Positions 36,130 to 47,764 of a DNA stretch of 64,000 nt are shown here, piece after piece. Both the position numbers and the translations under genes were made by a program. Below the pieces are notes generated by a model, which was not told the origin of the DNA, did not search any database, and was given only the letters and a program-made list of their open reading frames with translations. The stretch's first letter is position 1; the number at the start of each line of letters is the position of its first letter. Source of the DNA: Pseudomonas sp. IPO3778 (GTDB lineage: Bacteria; Pseudomonadota; Gammaproteobacteria; Pseudomonadales; Pseudomonadaceae); assembly GCF_013386825.1 (NCBI RefSeq), contig NZ_JACARC010000028.1, forward strand, positions 133,335 through 197,334, written 5' to 3'.

Positions 36130-37209
36130 TTAACCGGCCCGACGCAACAGCCAGAACCCGGCCACGGCGCAGATCGCGGTCGGCACCAGCACCGCAAACA
36201 GCGGCGAGAAGCCAAATACCAGGCTGGACGGCCCCAGCAGGTCCTGGGCGATACGGAAGGTGAAACCCACCAGTACGCCGGTGAACACGCGCTGGCCGAG
36301 GGTCACCGAGCGCAGCGGGCCGAAGATGAACGAGATCGCCATCAACACCAGCGCGGCGGTCACTACCGGCTGCAACACCTTGACCCAAAACGCCAGCCAG
36401 TAACGGCCATTGTTCAGGCCCTGATCCTTGAGGTAGTGGATATACCCCCACAAACCGGAGATCGGCAGGCTTTCCGGGATCATCACCACGGTGTTCAACA
36501 ATTCGGGCTTGAGGGAAATATCCCACGGCTCCGTCGGTACGTTGATCACTTCGGTGCTCGACGCCGCGCCTTTGCCGATATCACGGAAATACGTGGTACT
36601 CACATCGCTCAGTTGCCATTTTTCGTCGCTGTACTGCGCACGTTTGGCGAAACTGGACGACAGCAAGTGACGTTCCTTATCGAAATGATAGCGGGTAACA
36701 CCAATCAACAGGCCGCCCGGCTGCACGGCGTTGATGTGGATAAACTCCTCACCCTGACGGTGCCACAGGCCATGCCTGGAGCTCTGGGCATCGCCTGAAC
36801 CCTGGGCCAGGGCACGATTGGCCTGGGCCGTGGTTTCGGCCGGGGGTGCCACGTACTCGCCGATCAGCACGCTGACCACCATCAGCAACAGCATGGGCTT
36901 CATCACCGCCCACACGATACGGCCGATGGAAACACCCGCCGCGCGCATGATGGTCAGTTCGCTGTTGCTGGCCAGGCTGCCCAGGCCAATCAGGCAGCCG
37001 ATCAGCGCGGCCATCGGCATCATGTCGTACAAGCGACGGGGCGCGGTCAGCGCCACATAGCTCAGGACGTTGGTCACGGTATAGGTATCGCTGACGTTAC
37101 CGACTTCATCAATGAAGGCGAACAACGAGGCAAGCCCCAGAATAATGCCCAGTACCGCAAGGATTGCGACCAGGACGCTGCTACCAATGTAGCGGTCGAG
37201 CTTAACCAC
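36130..37209 (-). CDS. lptG: LPS export system permease LptG
   Basis: A 359-residue inner-membrane component of the LptB2FG ABC transporter that extracts lipopolysaccharide and passes it to LptC. Three N-terminal helices, a large periplasmic beta-jellyroll (about 130-270) and three C-terminal helices ending in FWLLRRAG are visible. The GTG start at 37209 has GGAG seven bases upstream and overlaps the end of lptF by eight bases. It is the last gene before a strong terminator. Confidence 0.95.
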   Translation of the reverse strand: MVKLDRYIGSSVLVAILAVLGIILGLASLFAFIDEVGNVSDTYTVTNVLSYVALTAPRRLYDMMPMAALIGCLIGLGSLASNSELTIMRAAGVSIGRIVWAVMKPMLLLMVVSVLIGEYVAPPAETTAQANRALAQGSGDAQSSRHGLWHRQGEEFIHINAVQPGGLLIGVTRYHFDKERHLLSSSFAKRAQYSDEKWQLSDVSTTYFRDIGKGAASSTEVINVPTEPWDISLKPELLNTVVMIPESLPISGLWGYIHYLKDQGLNNGRYWLAFWVKVLQPVVTAALVLMAISFIFGPLRSVTLGQRVFTGVLVGFTFRIAQDLLGPSSLVFGFSPLFAVLVPTAICAVAGFWLLRRAG

Positions 37210-38329
37210 GAGCCATCTCCTTCATGCTGCGACGACTCTGCATCTTCAAGCGCAACGGTTCCCAATAGAGCAGGCCCAGGCCAATCGCCAGGAAGATCCC
37301 GTGGACCCACCACAACCCGAGAGTCGGCGACAGCTTGCCCTTCTCCAGGGAGCCGCGGGCGGAAATCAGGATGGTCAGGTAAGCCATATACAGCAGGATC
37401 GCCGGCAACAGCTTGAGGAAGCGGCCCTGGCGCGGGTTGACCCGGGACAGCGGCACGGCCATCAAGGTCACGATAAATACCAGCAGCGGCAGGGAAATCC
37501 GCCATTGCAGCTCGGCGATCGAGCGCAATTCCTTGCTGCCGATCAGGTCTGGCGTCGGGATGGCGTCGCGGTCGGTGACCTCGTCGCTGACATCCGGGCG
37601 GGCCAGCATCACGCCATAGGTGTCGTACTTGATTGCACGGTAATCCGCCTGCCCAGGGCTGCCGTCATAACGATAGCCGTCCTCCAGGATCAGGTAGCGG
37701 CTGCCGTCCGGGCGCACTTCCTGGCGCCCCTTGTCGGCCACCAATATCGAAATACCACGGTCTTTCTGGTTCTGGCCGAGGTTTTTCTGGGAGATGAACA
37801 CGCCGCCCAGGTTGGCACGGTCATCCGACAGCTGTTCGGTGTAGGTCACCCGGGTACCGTCGTTGAGCGCTTGAAAGCGGCCCGGCTCCAGGGTGTCGAA
37901 TTCGGTCATGGCGTCCTGCTTGTTGAGCACCAGCTGGAACTGCAGGGCACCCTGGGGCGCCAGGCTCAGGCTCAACCAGGCCACCACCAGCGCGATACCG
38001 GTGGCCGGAACCATGGTCATGGCCAGCAAGCGCTGCTGGCTCATGCCGGTGGCCGACAGCACGGTCATTTCGCTTTCGAGGTACAAGCGGCCGTAGGCCA
38101 GCAAAATCCCGAGAAACAGACCCAGAGGCAGGATCAGTTGCAAAAAGCCTGGCAGGCGAAAGCCCATGATCAGGAACAGCGAGCCCGGATCCAGGGCACC
38201 CGAGGCAGCCTGGGCGAGGTATTTGACGAAGCGACCACTCATGATGATGACCAGCAATACCGCACTCACGGCACTCAGGGTCAACAGGACTTCGCGGGAC
38301 AGATAACGGAAGACGATCAAACCAGACAC
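37202..38329 (-). CDS. lptF: LPS export system permease LptF
   Basis: A 375-residue partner of LptG with the same layout: helices near 12-32, 50-75 and 100-122, periplasmic domain about 125-270, and helices after 275. It begins IVFRYLSREVLLTLSAVSAV. The GTG at 38329 is used; a TTG three codons later is possible. Its promoter region is shared with the divergent pepA gene over 273 bases, an arrangement common in Pseudomonas and enteric bacteria. Confidence 0.95.
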   Translation of the reverse strand: MSGLIVFRYLSREVLLTLSAVSAVLLVIIMSGRFVKYLAQAASGALDPGSLFLIMGFRLPGFLQLILPLGLFLGILLAYGRLYLESEMTVLSATGMSQQRLLAMTMVPATGIALVVAWLSLSLAPQGALQFQLVLNKQDAMTEFDTLEPGRFQALNDGTRVTYTEQLSDDRANLGGVFISQKNLGQNQKDRGISILVADKGRQEVRPDGSRYLILEDGYRYDGSPGQADYRAIKYDTYGVMLARPDVSDEVTDRDAIPTPDLIGSKELRSIAELQWRISLPLLVFIVTLMAVPLSRVNPRQGRFLKLLPAILLYMAYLTILISARGSLEKGKLSPTLGLWWVHGIFLAIGLGLLYWEPLRLKMQSRRSMKEMARG

Positions 38330-38401
38330 TCCAGGGTTGTCAGGCTAAGGCGGCCAAACAAGCAAGCATATCGAGTCGACCCAGTGAGACAGGCCGGCTA
38401 A

Positions 38402-40093
<1,692 letters not shown>

Positions 40094-40112
40094 ATATCGC
40101 CCCACTGCCCCC

Positions 40113-40212
40113 TGTAGGAGCGAGCTTGCTCGCGAAAAACCTGAGAACGACGCGTTCATCCAGAATGAACGCGTCGTCGTTAACCCTCTTCGCGAGCAAT
40201 CTCGCGCCTACA
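40113..40212. repeat. REP-type inverted repeat (class TGTAGGAGCGAGC)
   Basis: Same arms and left inner flank as the copies at 14703 and 18211; the interior has its own hairpin of GACGCGTTCAT and ATGAACGCGTC. It lies between pepA and holC. Confidence 0.92.
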
Positions 40213-40237
40213 GTTTCCAGGCAGCTCAGGACCTCCA

Positions 40238-40666
40238 ATGACCCAAGTCGACTTCTATATATTGCCCAGCGCCGATCCTTCCGCGCGCCTGGACTTTGCC
40301 TGCAAGCTCACCGAAAAAGCCTGGCGCATGGGCCACCGCATCTACCTGCATTGCAGCGATGCCGCCCAGCGTGATGACCTCGACGCCCGCCTGTGGCGCT
40401 TCAAGGGCGAAAGCTTCGTGCCACACGGCCCCGCCGAATCAGAGCCGGAAGGCCTGGTGGTGCTGGGTTTGGGCGACAGCTGTGGCGATCACACCGACCT
40501 GCTGGTCAACCTCGACCTGAAAGTACCGGCCTTCGCCAAAGGTTTCGCCCGCGTGGCGGAAGTGGTGGTGGAAGACCCGGCTATTCGTCAGGCCGCGCGG
40601 GAGAGTTTCCGTTTCTACCGCGAACAGGGCTATTCTCTGCAAGATCACCGGCTACAACGACTTTGA
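40238..40666 (+). CDS. holC: DNA polymerase III subunit chi
   Basis: A 142-residue clamp-loader accessory protein that links the polymerase III holoenzyme to single-strand-binding protein. It starts TQVDFYILPS and has the VPHGPAE and DLLVNLDLKVP blocks and the family ending FRFYREQGYSLQDHRLQRL. It lies between pepA and valS as usual in gammaproteobacteria. AGGACCTCC-type purine-rich sequence precedes the ATG. Confidence 0.94.
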   Translation: MTQVDFYILPSADPSARLDFACKLTEKAWRMGHRIYLHCSDAAQRDDLDARLWRFKGESFVPHGPAESEPEGLVVLGLGDSCGDHTDLLVNLDLKVPAFAKGFARVAEVVVEDPAIRQAARESFRFYREQGYSLQDHRLQRL

Positions 40667-40673
40667 GCACATG

Positions 40674-41081
40674 ATGGACACTCCAAACCCGCTAAAAGAC
40701 TCTGACCACCTGCTGGATGACCTTGAGTCGATCCGCAAGCTGCTCGGTGATGATGACCTGCAACCGCCACTGTTGACCGACTCGGTCAATGGCGACATAC
40801 AAATTCCGTTGCTATTCGATATGGTCGGTGGCAAGCCTGTTGCGCCGGAACCTGTCGAAACGCCCGCCGTGCAAGCCGCGCCCGCTCCGGCGGTTGCCGT
40901 AGCTGCCGTTGAAAAAGCCCCCGACGCCCTGCTGCTGCACCTGGACAATGAACTGCGCGCCGCCGCCCAATTGATCATGCAAGACGTGATCGACGATTTC
41001 GCCCCGCATATCGAAACCGAGATCAAGCGCCGGCTGGATGCGCGGATGGAGCGATTGTTGAGCCAGTACCAGAACTTGTAG
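40674..41081 (+). CDS. Conserved small acidic protein between holC and valS, unknown
   Basis: A 135-residue soluble protein. The N-terminus is acidic (DSDHLLDDLESIRKLLGDDD), the middle is an Ala/Pro-rich linker (VETPAVQAAPAPAVAVAA), and the C-terminus is a helical domain (LDNELRAAAQLIMQDVIDDF, then IETEIKRRLDARMERLL). Pseudomonas genomes regularly carry such a gene here, commonly annotated as hypothetical or chi-associated. It follows holC by seven bases. ATG 40674 is preferred to an ATG three bases earlier on ribosome-site spacing. Its stop TAG lies inside the left arm of the following REP element. Function unknown. Confidence 0.82.
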   Translation: MDTPNPLKDSDHLLDDLESIRKLLGDDDLQPPLLTDSVNGDIQIPLLFDMVGGKPVAPEPVETPAVQAAPAPAVAVAAVEKAPDALLLHLDNELRAAAQLIMQDVIDDFAPHIETEIKRRLDARMERLLSQYQNL

Positions 41082-41175
41082 GAGCGAGCTTGCTCGCGAA
41101 GGGCGTGAACAATAACGCGGGCATTCAGAATGAACGCGCCGCCCTCAGGCTTTTCGCGAGCAAGCTCGCTCCTAC
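41077..41175. repeat. REP-type inverted repeat supplying the stop codon of the upstream gene
   Basis: Arms TTGTAGGAGCGAGCTTGCTC and inverse GCGAGCAAGCTCGCTCCTAC. The TAG in the left arm is the stop of the preceding gene. It ends about 70 bases before valS. Confidence 0.92.
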
Positions 41176-41244
41176 CCCTCTCCCCTATCCCTCGCTATAC
41201 TTGCCGGCTTTCCTGAATTAATGCCAACTAGGGTCCCGCCGCGC

Positions 41245-44091
41245 ATGGATAAGACCTACCAGCCGCACGCTATTGAAACTTCCTGGTACCAGACCTGGGA
41301 GTCCGAGAATTATTTCGCTCCGCAAGGCGCGGGCGATGCCTACACCATCATGATTCCGCCACCGAACGTCACTGGCAGCCTGCACATGGGCCATGGCTTC
41401 AACAATGCGATCATGGATGCCCTGATTCGTTTCCGCCGCATGCAGGGTCGCAACACCCTGTGGCAGCCAGGCACCGACCACGCCGGTATCGCCACCCAGA
41501 TGCTGGTGGAACGCCAACTGGAAGCCACCGGCCAGAACCGTCACGACCTGGGCCGCGAGAAATTCCTCGAGAAAATCTGGGAATGGAAGGATCAGTCCGG
41601 CGGCAACATCAGCCGTCAGATCCGTCGCCTGGGTTCGTCCGTCGACTGGAGCCGCGAGCGCTTCACCATGGACGACGGCCTGTCGGAAGCCGTAAAGGAA
41701 GCCTTCGTGCGCCTGCATGAAGACGGCCTGATCTACCGCGGCAAGCGCCTGGTCAACTGGGACACCAAGCTGCACACGGCGATTTCCGACCTTGAAGTGG
41801 AAAACCACGACGAGAAAGGTTTCCTATGGAACCTGAAATACCCGCTGGCCGACGGCGCCAAGACCGCCGAAGGCAACGATTACCTGATCGTCGCCACCAC
41901 CCGTCCGGAAACCATGCTGGGCGACGCCGCCGTCGCGGTTAACCCGAACGATGAGCGCTACCAGGCCCTGATCGGCAAGTTCGTCGAGCTGCCGCTGGTT
42001 GGCCGCCGCATCCCGATTATTGCAGACGACTACTGCGACCCTGCATTCGGCACCGGCTGCGTGAAGATCACCCCGGCCCACGATTTCAACGACTATGAAG
42101 TCGGCAAGCGCCACAACCTGCCGCTGCTGAACATCTTCGACAAGAACGCCGCCGTTCTGCCGGCCTGCCAGGTGTTCAACCTCGACGGCACGCTGAACGA
42201 AAGCATAGACGGCAAGATCCCGGCCGAATACGCCGGCCTTGACCGCTTTGAAGCGCGCAAGCAAATCGTTGCGGCCTTCGACGCCGCCGGCCTGCTGGTG
42301 AGCGTTGACGACCACGGCCTGAAAGTGCCGAAGGGCGACCGTTCCGGCACCATCATCGAGCCTTGGCTGACCGACCAGTGGTACGTGTCCACCAAGCCGT
42401 TGGCTGAGCCGGCGATTGCGGCCGTGGAAGATGGCCGCATTGCGTTCGTGCCGAAACAGTACGAAAACATGTACTTCTCGTGGATGCGCGACATCCAGGA
42501 TTGGTGCATCAGCCGTCAGCTGTGGTGGGGCCACCGGATTCCGGCCTGGTACGACGAGTCGGGCAAGGTCTACGTGGGCCGTGACGAAGCTGAAGTCCGC
42601 GCCAAGAACAACCTCGGCCCGGACGTGGCGCTGCAACAGGACAACGACGTACTGGACACCTGGTTCAGCTCGGGCCTGTGGACGTTCTCCACTCTCGGCT
42701 GGCCGCAACAAACCGAATTCCTGAAGAAATTCCACTCCACCGACGTGCTGGTCACCGGCTTCGACATCATTTTCTTCTGGGTTGCCCGGATGATCATGCT
42801 CACCATGCACTTGGTGAAGAACGAAGACGGCACGCCACAGGTACCGTTCAAGACCGTGTACGTGCACGGCCTGGTACGTGATGGCCAGGGCCAGAAGATG
42901 TCCAAGTCCAAGGGCAACGTCCTGGACCCGCTGGACATCATCGACGGCATCGACCTGGAAACCCTGGTGCAGAAACGCACCTCGGGCCTGATGCAGCCGA
43001 AACTGGCGAAGAAGATCGAGAAGCAGACCCGCGACGAGTTCGCCGACGGCATCGCCAGCTACGGCACCGACGCCCTGCGCTTCACCTTCTGCTCGCTGGC
43101 GTCCACCGGTCGCGACATCAAGTTCGACATGGGCCGCGTCGAAGGCTATCGCAACTTCTGCAACAAGATCTGGAACGCTGCGCGCTACGTGCTGGATAAA
43201 GGCGAAGACTGCGGCCAGAACGGCGAGGCCATCGAGCTGTCCCTGGCGGACCGCTGGATCATCTCCCAGCTGCAGCGCACTGAAGCCGAAGTGACCCGTC
43301 AACTCGACCAGTTCCGCTTCGACCTGGCGGCACAGGCCTTGTACGAGTTCATCTGGAACCAGTATTGCGACTGGTACCTGGAACTGTCCAAGCCCGTGCT
43401 GTGGGACGAGAACTCGCCGATCGAACGCCAGCGCGGCACCCGTCACACCCTGGTACGCGTGCTGGAAGTGGCGTTGCGCCTGGCGCATCCGTTCATGCCG
43501 TTCATCACCGAAGAAATCTGGCAGCGCCTCGCGCCGCTGGCCGGCAAAGACGGCAAGACCATCATGCTGCAACCTTGGCCGGTGGCCAACGAAGCCCGCA
43601 TTGATGAGGCGGCCGAAAGCGATATCGAATGGCTCAAGACCCTGATGATGGGCACGCGCAACATCCGCGCCGAGATGAACATCGGGCCAGGCAAGCCGCT
43701 GGCGGTGTTCGTGAGGAATGCCGGCAGCGAGGACCTGCGTCGTCTCACCGAGAACGATGCGCTGCTCAAGAAGCTGGCGAAGCTGGAGTCGATCACGGTG
43801 TTGGCCGCTGGCGCCGAAGCACCGCTGTCCGCTACCGCACTGGTGGGCGAGATGGAAGTGCTGGTGCCGATGGCCGGCCTGATCGACAAGGGTGCCGAAC
43901 TGGCGCGCCTGGACAAGGAAATCCTGCGCCTGCAAGGCGAAGTGCAGCGGGTGGGCGGCAAGCTGTCCAACGCGGCGTTCGTCGACAAGGCTCCGGCTGA
44001 AGTGATCGACAAGGAACGCGCCAAACTGGCCGAAGCGGAACAGGCTTTGGGCAAACTGGCCGAGCAACACGCACGGATTTCCAGCCTGTAA
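41245..44091 (+). CDS. valS: Valyl-tRNA synthetase
   Basis: A 948-residue class-Ia synthetase. The HIGH-type motif is in [14 protein letters not shown] near residue 45 and the KMSKS motif in [10 protein letters not shown] near 555. The editing domain (about 190-330), anticodon-binding helices and C-terminal coiled coil ([19 protein letters not shown]) are complete. ATG 41245 gives the family start [15 protein letters not shown]; the upstream in-frame start adds eight unlikely residues. A clean terminator follows. Confidence 0.97.
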   Translation: MDKTYQPHAIETSWYQTWESENYFAPQGAGDAYTIMIPPPNVTGSLHMGHGFNNAIMDALIRFRRMQGRNTLWQPGTDHAGIATQMLVERQLEATGQNRHDLGREKFLEKIWEWKDQSGGNISRQIRRLGSSVDWSRERFTMDDGLSEAVKEAFVRLHEDGLIYRGKRLVNWDTKLHTAISDLEVENHDEKGFLWNLKYPLADGAKTAEGNDYLIVATTRPETMLGDAAVAVNPNDERYQALIGKFVELPLVGRRIPIIADDYCDPAFGTGCVKITPAHDFNDYEVGKRHNLPLLNIFDKNAAVLPACQVFNLDGTLNESIDGKIPAEYAGLDRFEARKQIVAAFDAAGLLVSVDDHGLKVPKGDRSGTIIEPWLTDQWYVSTKPLAEPAIAAVEDGRIAFVPKQYENMYFSWMRDIQDWCISRQLWWGHRIPAWYDESGKVYVGRDEAEVRAKNNLGPDVALQQDNDVLDTWFSSGLWTFSTLGWPQQTEFLKKFHSTDVLVTGFDIIFFWVARMIMLTMHLVKNEDGTPQVPFKTVYVHGLVRDGQGQKMSKSKGNVLDPLDIIDGIDLETLVQKRTSGLMQPKLAKKIEKQTRDEFADGIASYGTDALRFTFCSLASTGRDIKFDMGRVEGYRNFCNKIWNAARYVLDKGEDCGQNGEAIELSLADRWIISQLQRTEAEVTRQLDQFRFDLAAQALYEFIWNQYCDWYLELSKPVLWDENSPIERQRGTRHTLVRVLEVALRLAHPFMPFITEEIWQRLAPLAGKDGKTIMLQPWPVANEARIDEAAESDIEWLKTLMMGTRNIRAEMNIGPGKPLAVFVRNAGSEDLRRLTENDALLKKLAKLESITVLAAGAEAPLSATALVGEMEVLVPMAGLIDKGAELARLDKEILRLQGEVQRVGGKLSNAAFVDKAPAEVIDKERAKLAEAEQALGKLAEQHARISSL

Positions 44092-44105
44092 GGGCAGCCC
44101 GTGTG

Positions 44106-44135
44106 AAAAAAGAGACCTTCGGGTCTCTTTTTTTT
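44106..44135 (+). terminator. Rho-independent terminator of valS
   Basis: Stem AGAGACC / GGTCTCT with a stable TTCG loop and a run of eight T. It starts 14 bases after the valS stop. Confidence 0.95.
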
Positions 44136-44176
44136 GCCTGTAGAACACTGCTATTTCTCTTTGAAAACCCGATCAA

Positions 44177-44263
44177 TGTGGGAGCTGGCTTGCCTGCGAT
44201 ACAGACGACTCGGTGTATCTATCAGACCGAGCCGATACCATCGCAGGCAAGCCAGCTCCCACA
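44177..44263. repeat. REP-type inverted repeat (class GTGGGAGCTGGC)
   Basis: Arms TGTGGGAGCTGGCTTGCCTG and an exact inverse at the right end, with an inner GACTCGGT and ACCGAGCC pair. It lies between the valS terminator and rlmF. Confidence 0.92.
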
Positions 44264-44337
44264 TTTGACCGAGTTCAACCAAGGAATGTGTGACAATACC
44301 CGCCACTTTTGAAACAAACGCAGAATCGACGCAGCCC

Positions 44338-45360
44338 ATGACCGCCCCCAGCACACCCAAAGCACCGCGCAAGAAGCCTAAATCCACGACCCCGGCCAAG
44401 CCCGTCGTTCCGCGGAAAGAGGCCACCTTGCACCCGCGTAACCGCCACCAGGGCCGTTACGACTTCCAGGCGCTGATCAAGACCACGCCTGAACTGGCGC
44501 AATTCGTGATCATCAACCCGTACGGCAAGGAAAGCATCGACTTTGCCAGCCCCGACGCGGTGCGGGTGTTCAACCGGGCGTTGCTCAAGGCGTTCTATGG
44601 CATCAATCACTGGGACATCCCGGCGGATTACCTGTGCCCACCGGTGCCAGGGCGTGCCGACTACGTGCACTTCCTCGCCGACCTGCTGGCCAGCGTCAAC
44701 GAAGGCGTGATCCCCCGTGGCGCGCCGGTGAAGGTGCTGGACATCGGCATGGGCGCCAACTGCGTCTACCCGTTGATTGGCTACAGCGAATACCGCTGGC
44801 ACTTCCTCGGCTCGGAAGTCGACCCGACTGCCGTGGCCGCTGCCAGGGCGATTGTGCAGTCCAACGGGCTGAACAAGGCCATCCAGCTGCGCCAGCAAAC
44901 CAACCCCAAGCAGATCCTCTTGGGCCTGCTGGAGCCGGGCGAGCGTTTTGACCTGACGATGTGCAACCCGCCCTTCCACGCCTCGATGGATGAAGCGACC
45001 AAGGGCAGCGAGCGCAAGTGGCGCGCACTGGGCAAGGCAGATCCGAAACGTAAGTTGCCGGTACTGAATTTCGGTGGTCAGTCGGCCGAATTGTGGTGTG
45101 AAGGCGGTGAAGCGCGGTTTGTGACGCAACTGATCGCTGAAAGCGCGCATTTCCAGCATAAAGTGCTGTGGTTCAGCACCCTGGTGTCAAAGGCGTCGAA
45201 CCTGCCGGCGATCCAGACCGCGCTGAAAAAGGCCGGTGTGCTGGAGAGCCAGGTGGTGGAGATGTCTCAGGGCCAGAAGCAAAGCCGCTTCGTCGCCTGG
45301 ACCTTCCAGACCCCGAGCGAGCAACAGGTGTGGCGCCAGCGTTGGGCGCGCAAGGACTAA
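44338..45360 (+). CDS. rlmF: 23S rRNA (adenine-1618-N6)-methyltransferase
   Basis: A 340-residue SAM-dependent methyltransferase. The N-terminal lead is basic ([10 protein letters not shown]). Family marks are [29 protein letters not shown] (SAM loop), the catalytic MCNPPFHAS, and [16 protein letters not shown]. The ATG at 44338 is used; a GTG at 44290 with AAGGA just four bases ahead is possible and would add 16 residues. The gene follows a REP element and precedes another, and converges on hupN. Confidence 0.93.
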   Translation: MTAPSTPKAPRKKPKSTTPAKPVVPRKEATLHPRNRHQGRYDFQALIKTTPELAQFVIINPYGKESIDFASPDAVRVFNRALLKAFYGINHWDIPADYLCPPVPGRADYVHFLADLLASVNEGVIPRGAPVKVLDIGMGANCVYPLIGYSEYRWHFLGSEVDPTAVAAARAIVQSNGLNKAIQLRQQTNPKQILLGLLEPGERFDLTMCNPPFHASMDEATKGSERKWRALGKADPKRKLPVLNFGGQSAELWCEGGEARFVTQLIAESAHFQHKVLWFSTLVSKASNLPAIQTALKKAGVLESQVVEMSQGQKQSRFVAWTFQTPSEQQVWRQRWARKD

Positions 45361-45363
45361 ACC

Positions 45364-45460
45364 TGTAGGAGCGAGCTTGCTCGCGAAGAACCAACAGGCG
45401 CCGCGGGGTATCAGATGCCCCGCGTTATCGTTGACGATCTTCGCGGGCAAGCCCGCTCCA
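45364..45460. repeat. REP-type inverted repeat with unequal arms
   Basis: Left arm TGTAGGAGCGAGCTTGCTCG, right arm TTCGCGGGCAAGCCCGCTCC: the right arm is of another REP class than the left. The interior has GCGCCGCGGGG and CCCCGCG pairing. Confidence 0.85.
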
Positions 45461-45485
45461 CCGTTAAAACCAAATCGCAGGCAAC

Positions 45486-45530
45486 AAAAAACCGCGCCCG
45501 GATCACTCCGGAGCGCGGTTTTTTTTGCTG
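45486..45530. terminator. Bidirectional terminator between rlmF and hupN
   Basis: AAACCGCGC at the left pairs with GCGCGGTTT at the right, with an inner CCGGA/TCCGG pair, an A run on the left and eight T on the right. It can end both converging genes. Confidence 0.92.
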
Positions 45531-45534
45531 CGTC

Positions 45535-45816
45535 TTACTTGTTAACAGCGTCGGTCAGGCCTTTGGCCACAACCAGCTTGATAACTTTCTTGGCAGCGAT
45601 TTCGATGGCAGCGCCAGTCGAAGGGTTACGGCCAGTACGGGCAGGACGCTCGGTCACTTTCAGTTTGCCAACGCCTGGCAGAGTGATTTCGCCGCCGTTT
45701 TCCAGCTGATCAGCAACGATCTGGCTCAGTTGGTCCAGCAGAGCACGCACGGTGGTTTTCGGTGCGTCTACAGCTTCAGCCAGGTCAGCGATCAGTTGGT
45801 CTTTAGTAATAGCCAT
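45535..45816 (-). CDS. hupN: HU-family nucleoid protein HupN
   Basis: A 93-residue HU protein. It starts AITKDQLIADLAEAVDAPKT and has the DNA-binding arm sequence RPARTGRNPSTGAAIEI. The C-terminus is VVAKGLTDAVNK. Pseudomonas carries several HU genes; the location beside valS, rlmF and yejK matches the hupN copy of P. putida as I recall it. AAGGAA stands ahead of the ATG. It is expected to be abundant; an inverted repeat about 90 bases upstream may belong to its control region. Confidence 0.92.
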   Translation of the reverse strand: MAITKDQLIADLAEAVDAPKTTVRALLDQLSQIVADQLENGGEITLPGVGKLKVTERPARTGRNPSTGAAIEIAAKKVIKLVVAKGLTDAVNK

Positions 45817-46212
45817 TGTGGTGTTCCTTCCCTATCAAATTCATTTGGATTGCAGAGTGCAGTGTCAGCCATCGAGCCCTGCCATCAAGGCCTGGCACCC
45901 TAGGGCTATAACCACGAAGATCGGGGTTATAGATACCTGAAACGGGGTTTGGTTCGACCTGACAGATGCTGAATGCACGCTTAACGCCGAGACATCGCGT
46001 AAGACGGGGCAAAACTAGCACAGAGACGGGGAAATATCCGCCTCAACATACCCATTTGGTCAGCTTTATCGCTCTAAACCGTGAAAAAAAGGCATATGAC
46101 CCGTCGGAGGGCGCTCAAAACGCCCTCTGAAGAGCGCCATCCCCAGCGGGTGCGGTACACTGGCGACTTTTTCCGGGAGCTCAACCACTCCCCTTCACCT
46201 GCCGAGAAGCCC
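45817..46212. other. 395-base divergent region between hupN and yejK
   Basis: No gene is supported here. It must hold the promoters of hupN (minus) and yejK (plus). The only clear structure is a perfect eight-base dyad, CTATAACC at 45906-45913 and GGTTATAG at 45925-45932, about 90 bases upstream of hupN. The yejK frame is open back to 46081 but that part is Arg/His-rich and not family-like. Confidence 0.6.
45906..45932. promoter_or_regulatory. Dyad CTATAACC-N11-GGTTATAG upstream of hupN
   Basis: Perfect eight-base inverted repeat. Each arm contains TATAAC or its complement, which could also serve as -10 boxes in either direction. It is an operator or promoter candidate. Confidence 0.4.
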
Positions 46213-47217
46213 ATGCCGATCCGTCATTGCATCGTCCACCTGATCGACAAAAAACCCGACGGCACACCCGCAGTTCTCCACGCCCGCGACTCCGAGCTTG
46301 CCGAGTCGGCTGCGATCGAGAACATGCTTGCCGACCTCAACGAGAGCTATAACGCCAAACAAGGCAAGGCCTGGGGCTTTTTCCATGCCGAGTCCGGCGC
46401 GCATCCGTTCAGCGGCTGGTTGAAGGAATATTTCGACGGCGGCAAGGATTTCACCGCGTTCAGCCGCATTGCCGTGGAACACCTGCAAAAACTGATGGAG
46501 GAGTCCAACCTCTCCACCGGCGGCCACGTGCTGTTTGCCCACTATCAACAAGGCATGACCGATTACCTGGCGATCGCCCTGCTGCACCACAGTGAAGGCG
46601 TGGCAGTGACCGACCAGCTGGACGTGACCCCGTCGCGCCACCTGGACCTGGGCCAGTTGCACCTCGCCGCGCGGATCAACGTCTCCGAGTGGCAGAACAA
46701 CAAGCAGTCCAAGCAGTACATTTCGTTTATCAAAGGCAAGAACGGCAAAAAGGTCTCGGAGTACTTCCGCGACTTTATCGGCTGCCAGGAAGGCGTCGAC
46801 GGCCCGGGCGAGACCCGCACCTTGCTCAAGGCCTTCAGCGACTTCGTCGAAAGCGAAGACCTGCCGGACGAATCCGCCCGCGAGAAAACCAAGACCCTGG
46901 TGGACTACGCCAGCAGCCAGGCCAAGCTCGGCGAACCAATGGGCCTGGAAGAGCTGTCGGGGCTGATCGACGAAGAACGGCCAAAAGCCTTTTACGATCA
47001 CATCCGCAACAAGGATTACGGCCTGTCGCCGGAAATTCCGGCGGATAAACGTACCCTGAACCAGTTCCGCCGCTTCACCGGGCGCGCCGAAGGCTTGTCC
47101 ATCAGCTTTGAAGCGCACCTGTTGGGCGACAAGATCGAATACGACGAAGCCGCCGGCACCTTGATCATCAAGGGCCTGCCGACCCAGTTGACCGACCAGC
47201 TCAAGCGTCGCAACTGA
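46213..47217 (+). CDS. yejK: Nucleoid-associated protein YejK (NdpA)
   Basis: A 334-residue nucleoid-associated protein of the YejK/NdpA family (37-kDa nucleoid protein). It starts [16 protein letters not shown] and has [21 protein letters not shown], a [15 protein letters not shown] segment and [22 protein letters not shown]. The length is that of the family. ATG 46213 is chosen over an upstream in-frame start on this basis. The stop overlaps the glutaredoxin gene's ATG by one base, so the two are coupled. Confidence 0.94.
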   Translation: MPIRHCIVHLIDKKPDGTPAVLHARDSELAESAAIENMLADLNESYNAKQGKAWGFFHAESGAHPFSGWLKEYFDGGKDFTAFSRIAVEHLQKLMEESNLSTGGHVLFAHYQQGMTDYLAIALLHHSEGVAVTDQLDVTPSRHLDLGQLHLAARINVSEWQNNKQSKQYISFIKGKNGKKVSEYFRDFIGCQEGVDGPGETRTLLKAFSDFVESEDLPDESAREKTKTLVDYASSQAKLGEPMGLEELSGLIDEERPKAFYDHIRNKDYGLSPEIPADKRTLNQFRRFTGRAEGLSISFEAHLLGDKIEYDEAAGTLIIKGLPTQLTDQLKRRN

Positions 47218-47567
47218 TGCTGGGCGGGGTTCTGAAGAAAGTCCTGCTGGTGTTGCTGGTGGTGGTGGTTTTCCAGAACTGGGGCAAGATCGAGCGGCTG
47301 CTCAACCCCTCGCAGGTAGTGCCGGAGCAGACACGCGCAGCGGCGCGCGTGGTGCTGTATTCCACCGAGTGGTGCGGCTACTGCAAGCAGACCCGGCGGT
47401 TTCTGGATTCGAAAGGAATTCCCTACCAGGCGTTTGATATCGAGAAAGACGCCCAGGCACGCAAGGCGTATGAGGCGTTGGGAGGTGGCGGGATTCCGTT
47501 TGTGGACGTGAATGGCACGCTGATTCGCGACTACAACCCCGAAGCGATCATGGCGGCCCTTAAGTAA
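47217..47567 (+). CDS. Membrane-anchored glutaredoxin-family protein
   Basis: A 116-residue protein with an N-terminal hydrophobic helix (VLKKVLLVLLVVVVFQNW) and a glutaredoxin fold. The redox motif is WCGYC near residue 53, followed by the cis-Pro loop GGIPFVDVNG and a final helix NPEAIMAALK. The topology would place the redox domain in the periplasm if the basic N-terminus stays inside. It overlaps yejK by one base. Most bacterial glutaredoxins are cytosolic, so the anchor is noteworthy. A REP element lies after it. Confidence 0.87.
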   Translation: MLGGVLKKVLLVLLVVVVFQNWGKIERLLNPSQVVPEQTRAAARVVLYSTEWCGYCKQTRRFLDSKGIPYQAFDIEKDAQARKAYEALGGGGIPFVDVNGTLIRDYNPEAIMAALK

Positions 47568-47596
47568 CGCAGCTTGTGCGGTCTTACATCAGAACC

Positions 47597-47729
47597 TGTG
47601 GCGAGGGAGCTTGCTCCCGCTGGGCTGCGCAGCAGCCCCAAAACAGGTGCCTGAATTCCTCCAGGTTGAACCCGATTGTCAGGTTTAGGGCCGCTTCGCG
47701 CCCCAGCGGGAGCAAGCTCCCTCGCCACA
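47597..47729. repeat. REP-type inverted repeat (class GCGAGGGAGCTTGC)
   Basis: Arms TGTGGCGAGGGAGCTTGCTC and exact inverse at 47710-47729, with an inner GGGCTGCGCAGCAGCCC hairpin. It fills the space between the converging glutaredoxin and TonB-receptor genes and is the last REP element in the window. Confidence 0.92.
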
Positions 47730-47764
47730 AGTCACTTGTCAGCTATTGATAGGCGTACGGAGCC

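Noticed and set aside
41824..44148. 774-codon open frame antisense to valS
   Set aside because: Shadow of valS codon bias; no family-like sequence and no ribosome site.
46081..46212. 44-codon N-terminal extension of yejK
   Set aside because: The family starts at PIRHCIVHL; the extension is Arg/Pro/His-rich and begins near the promoter region.
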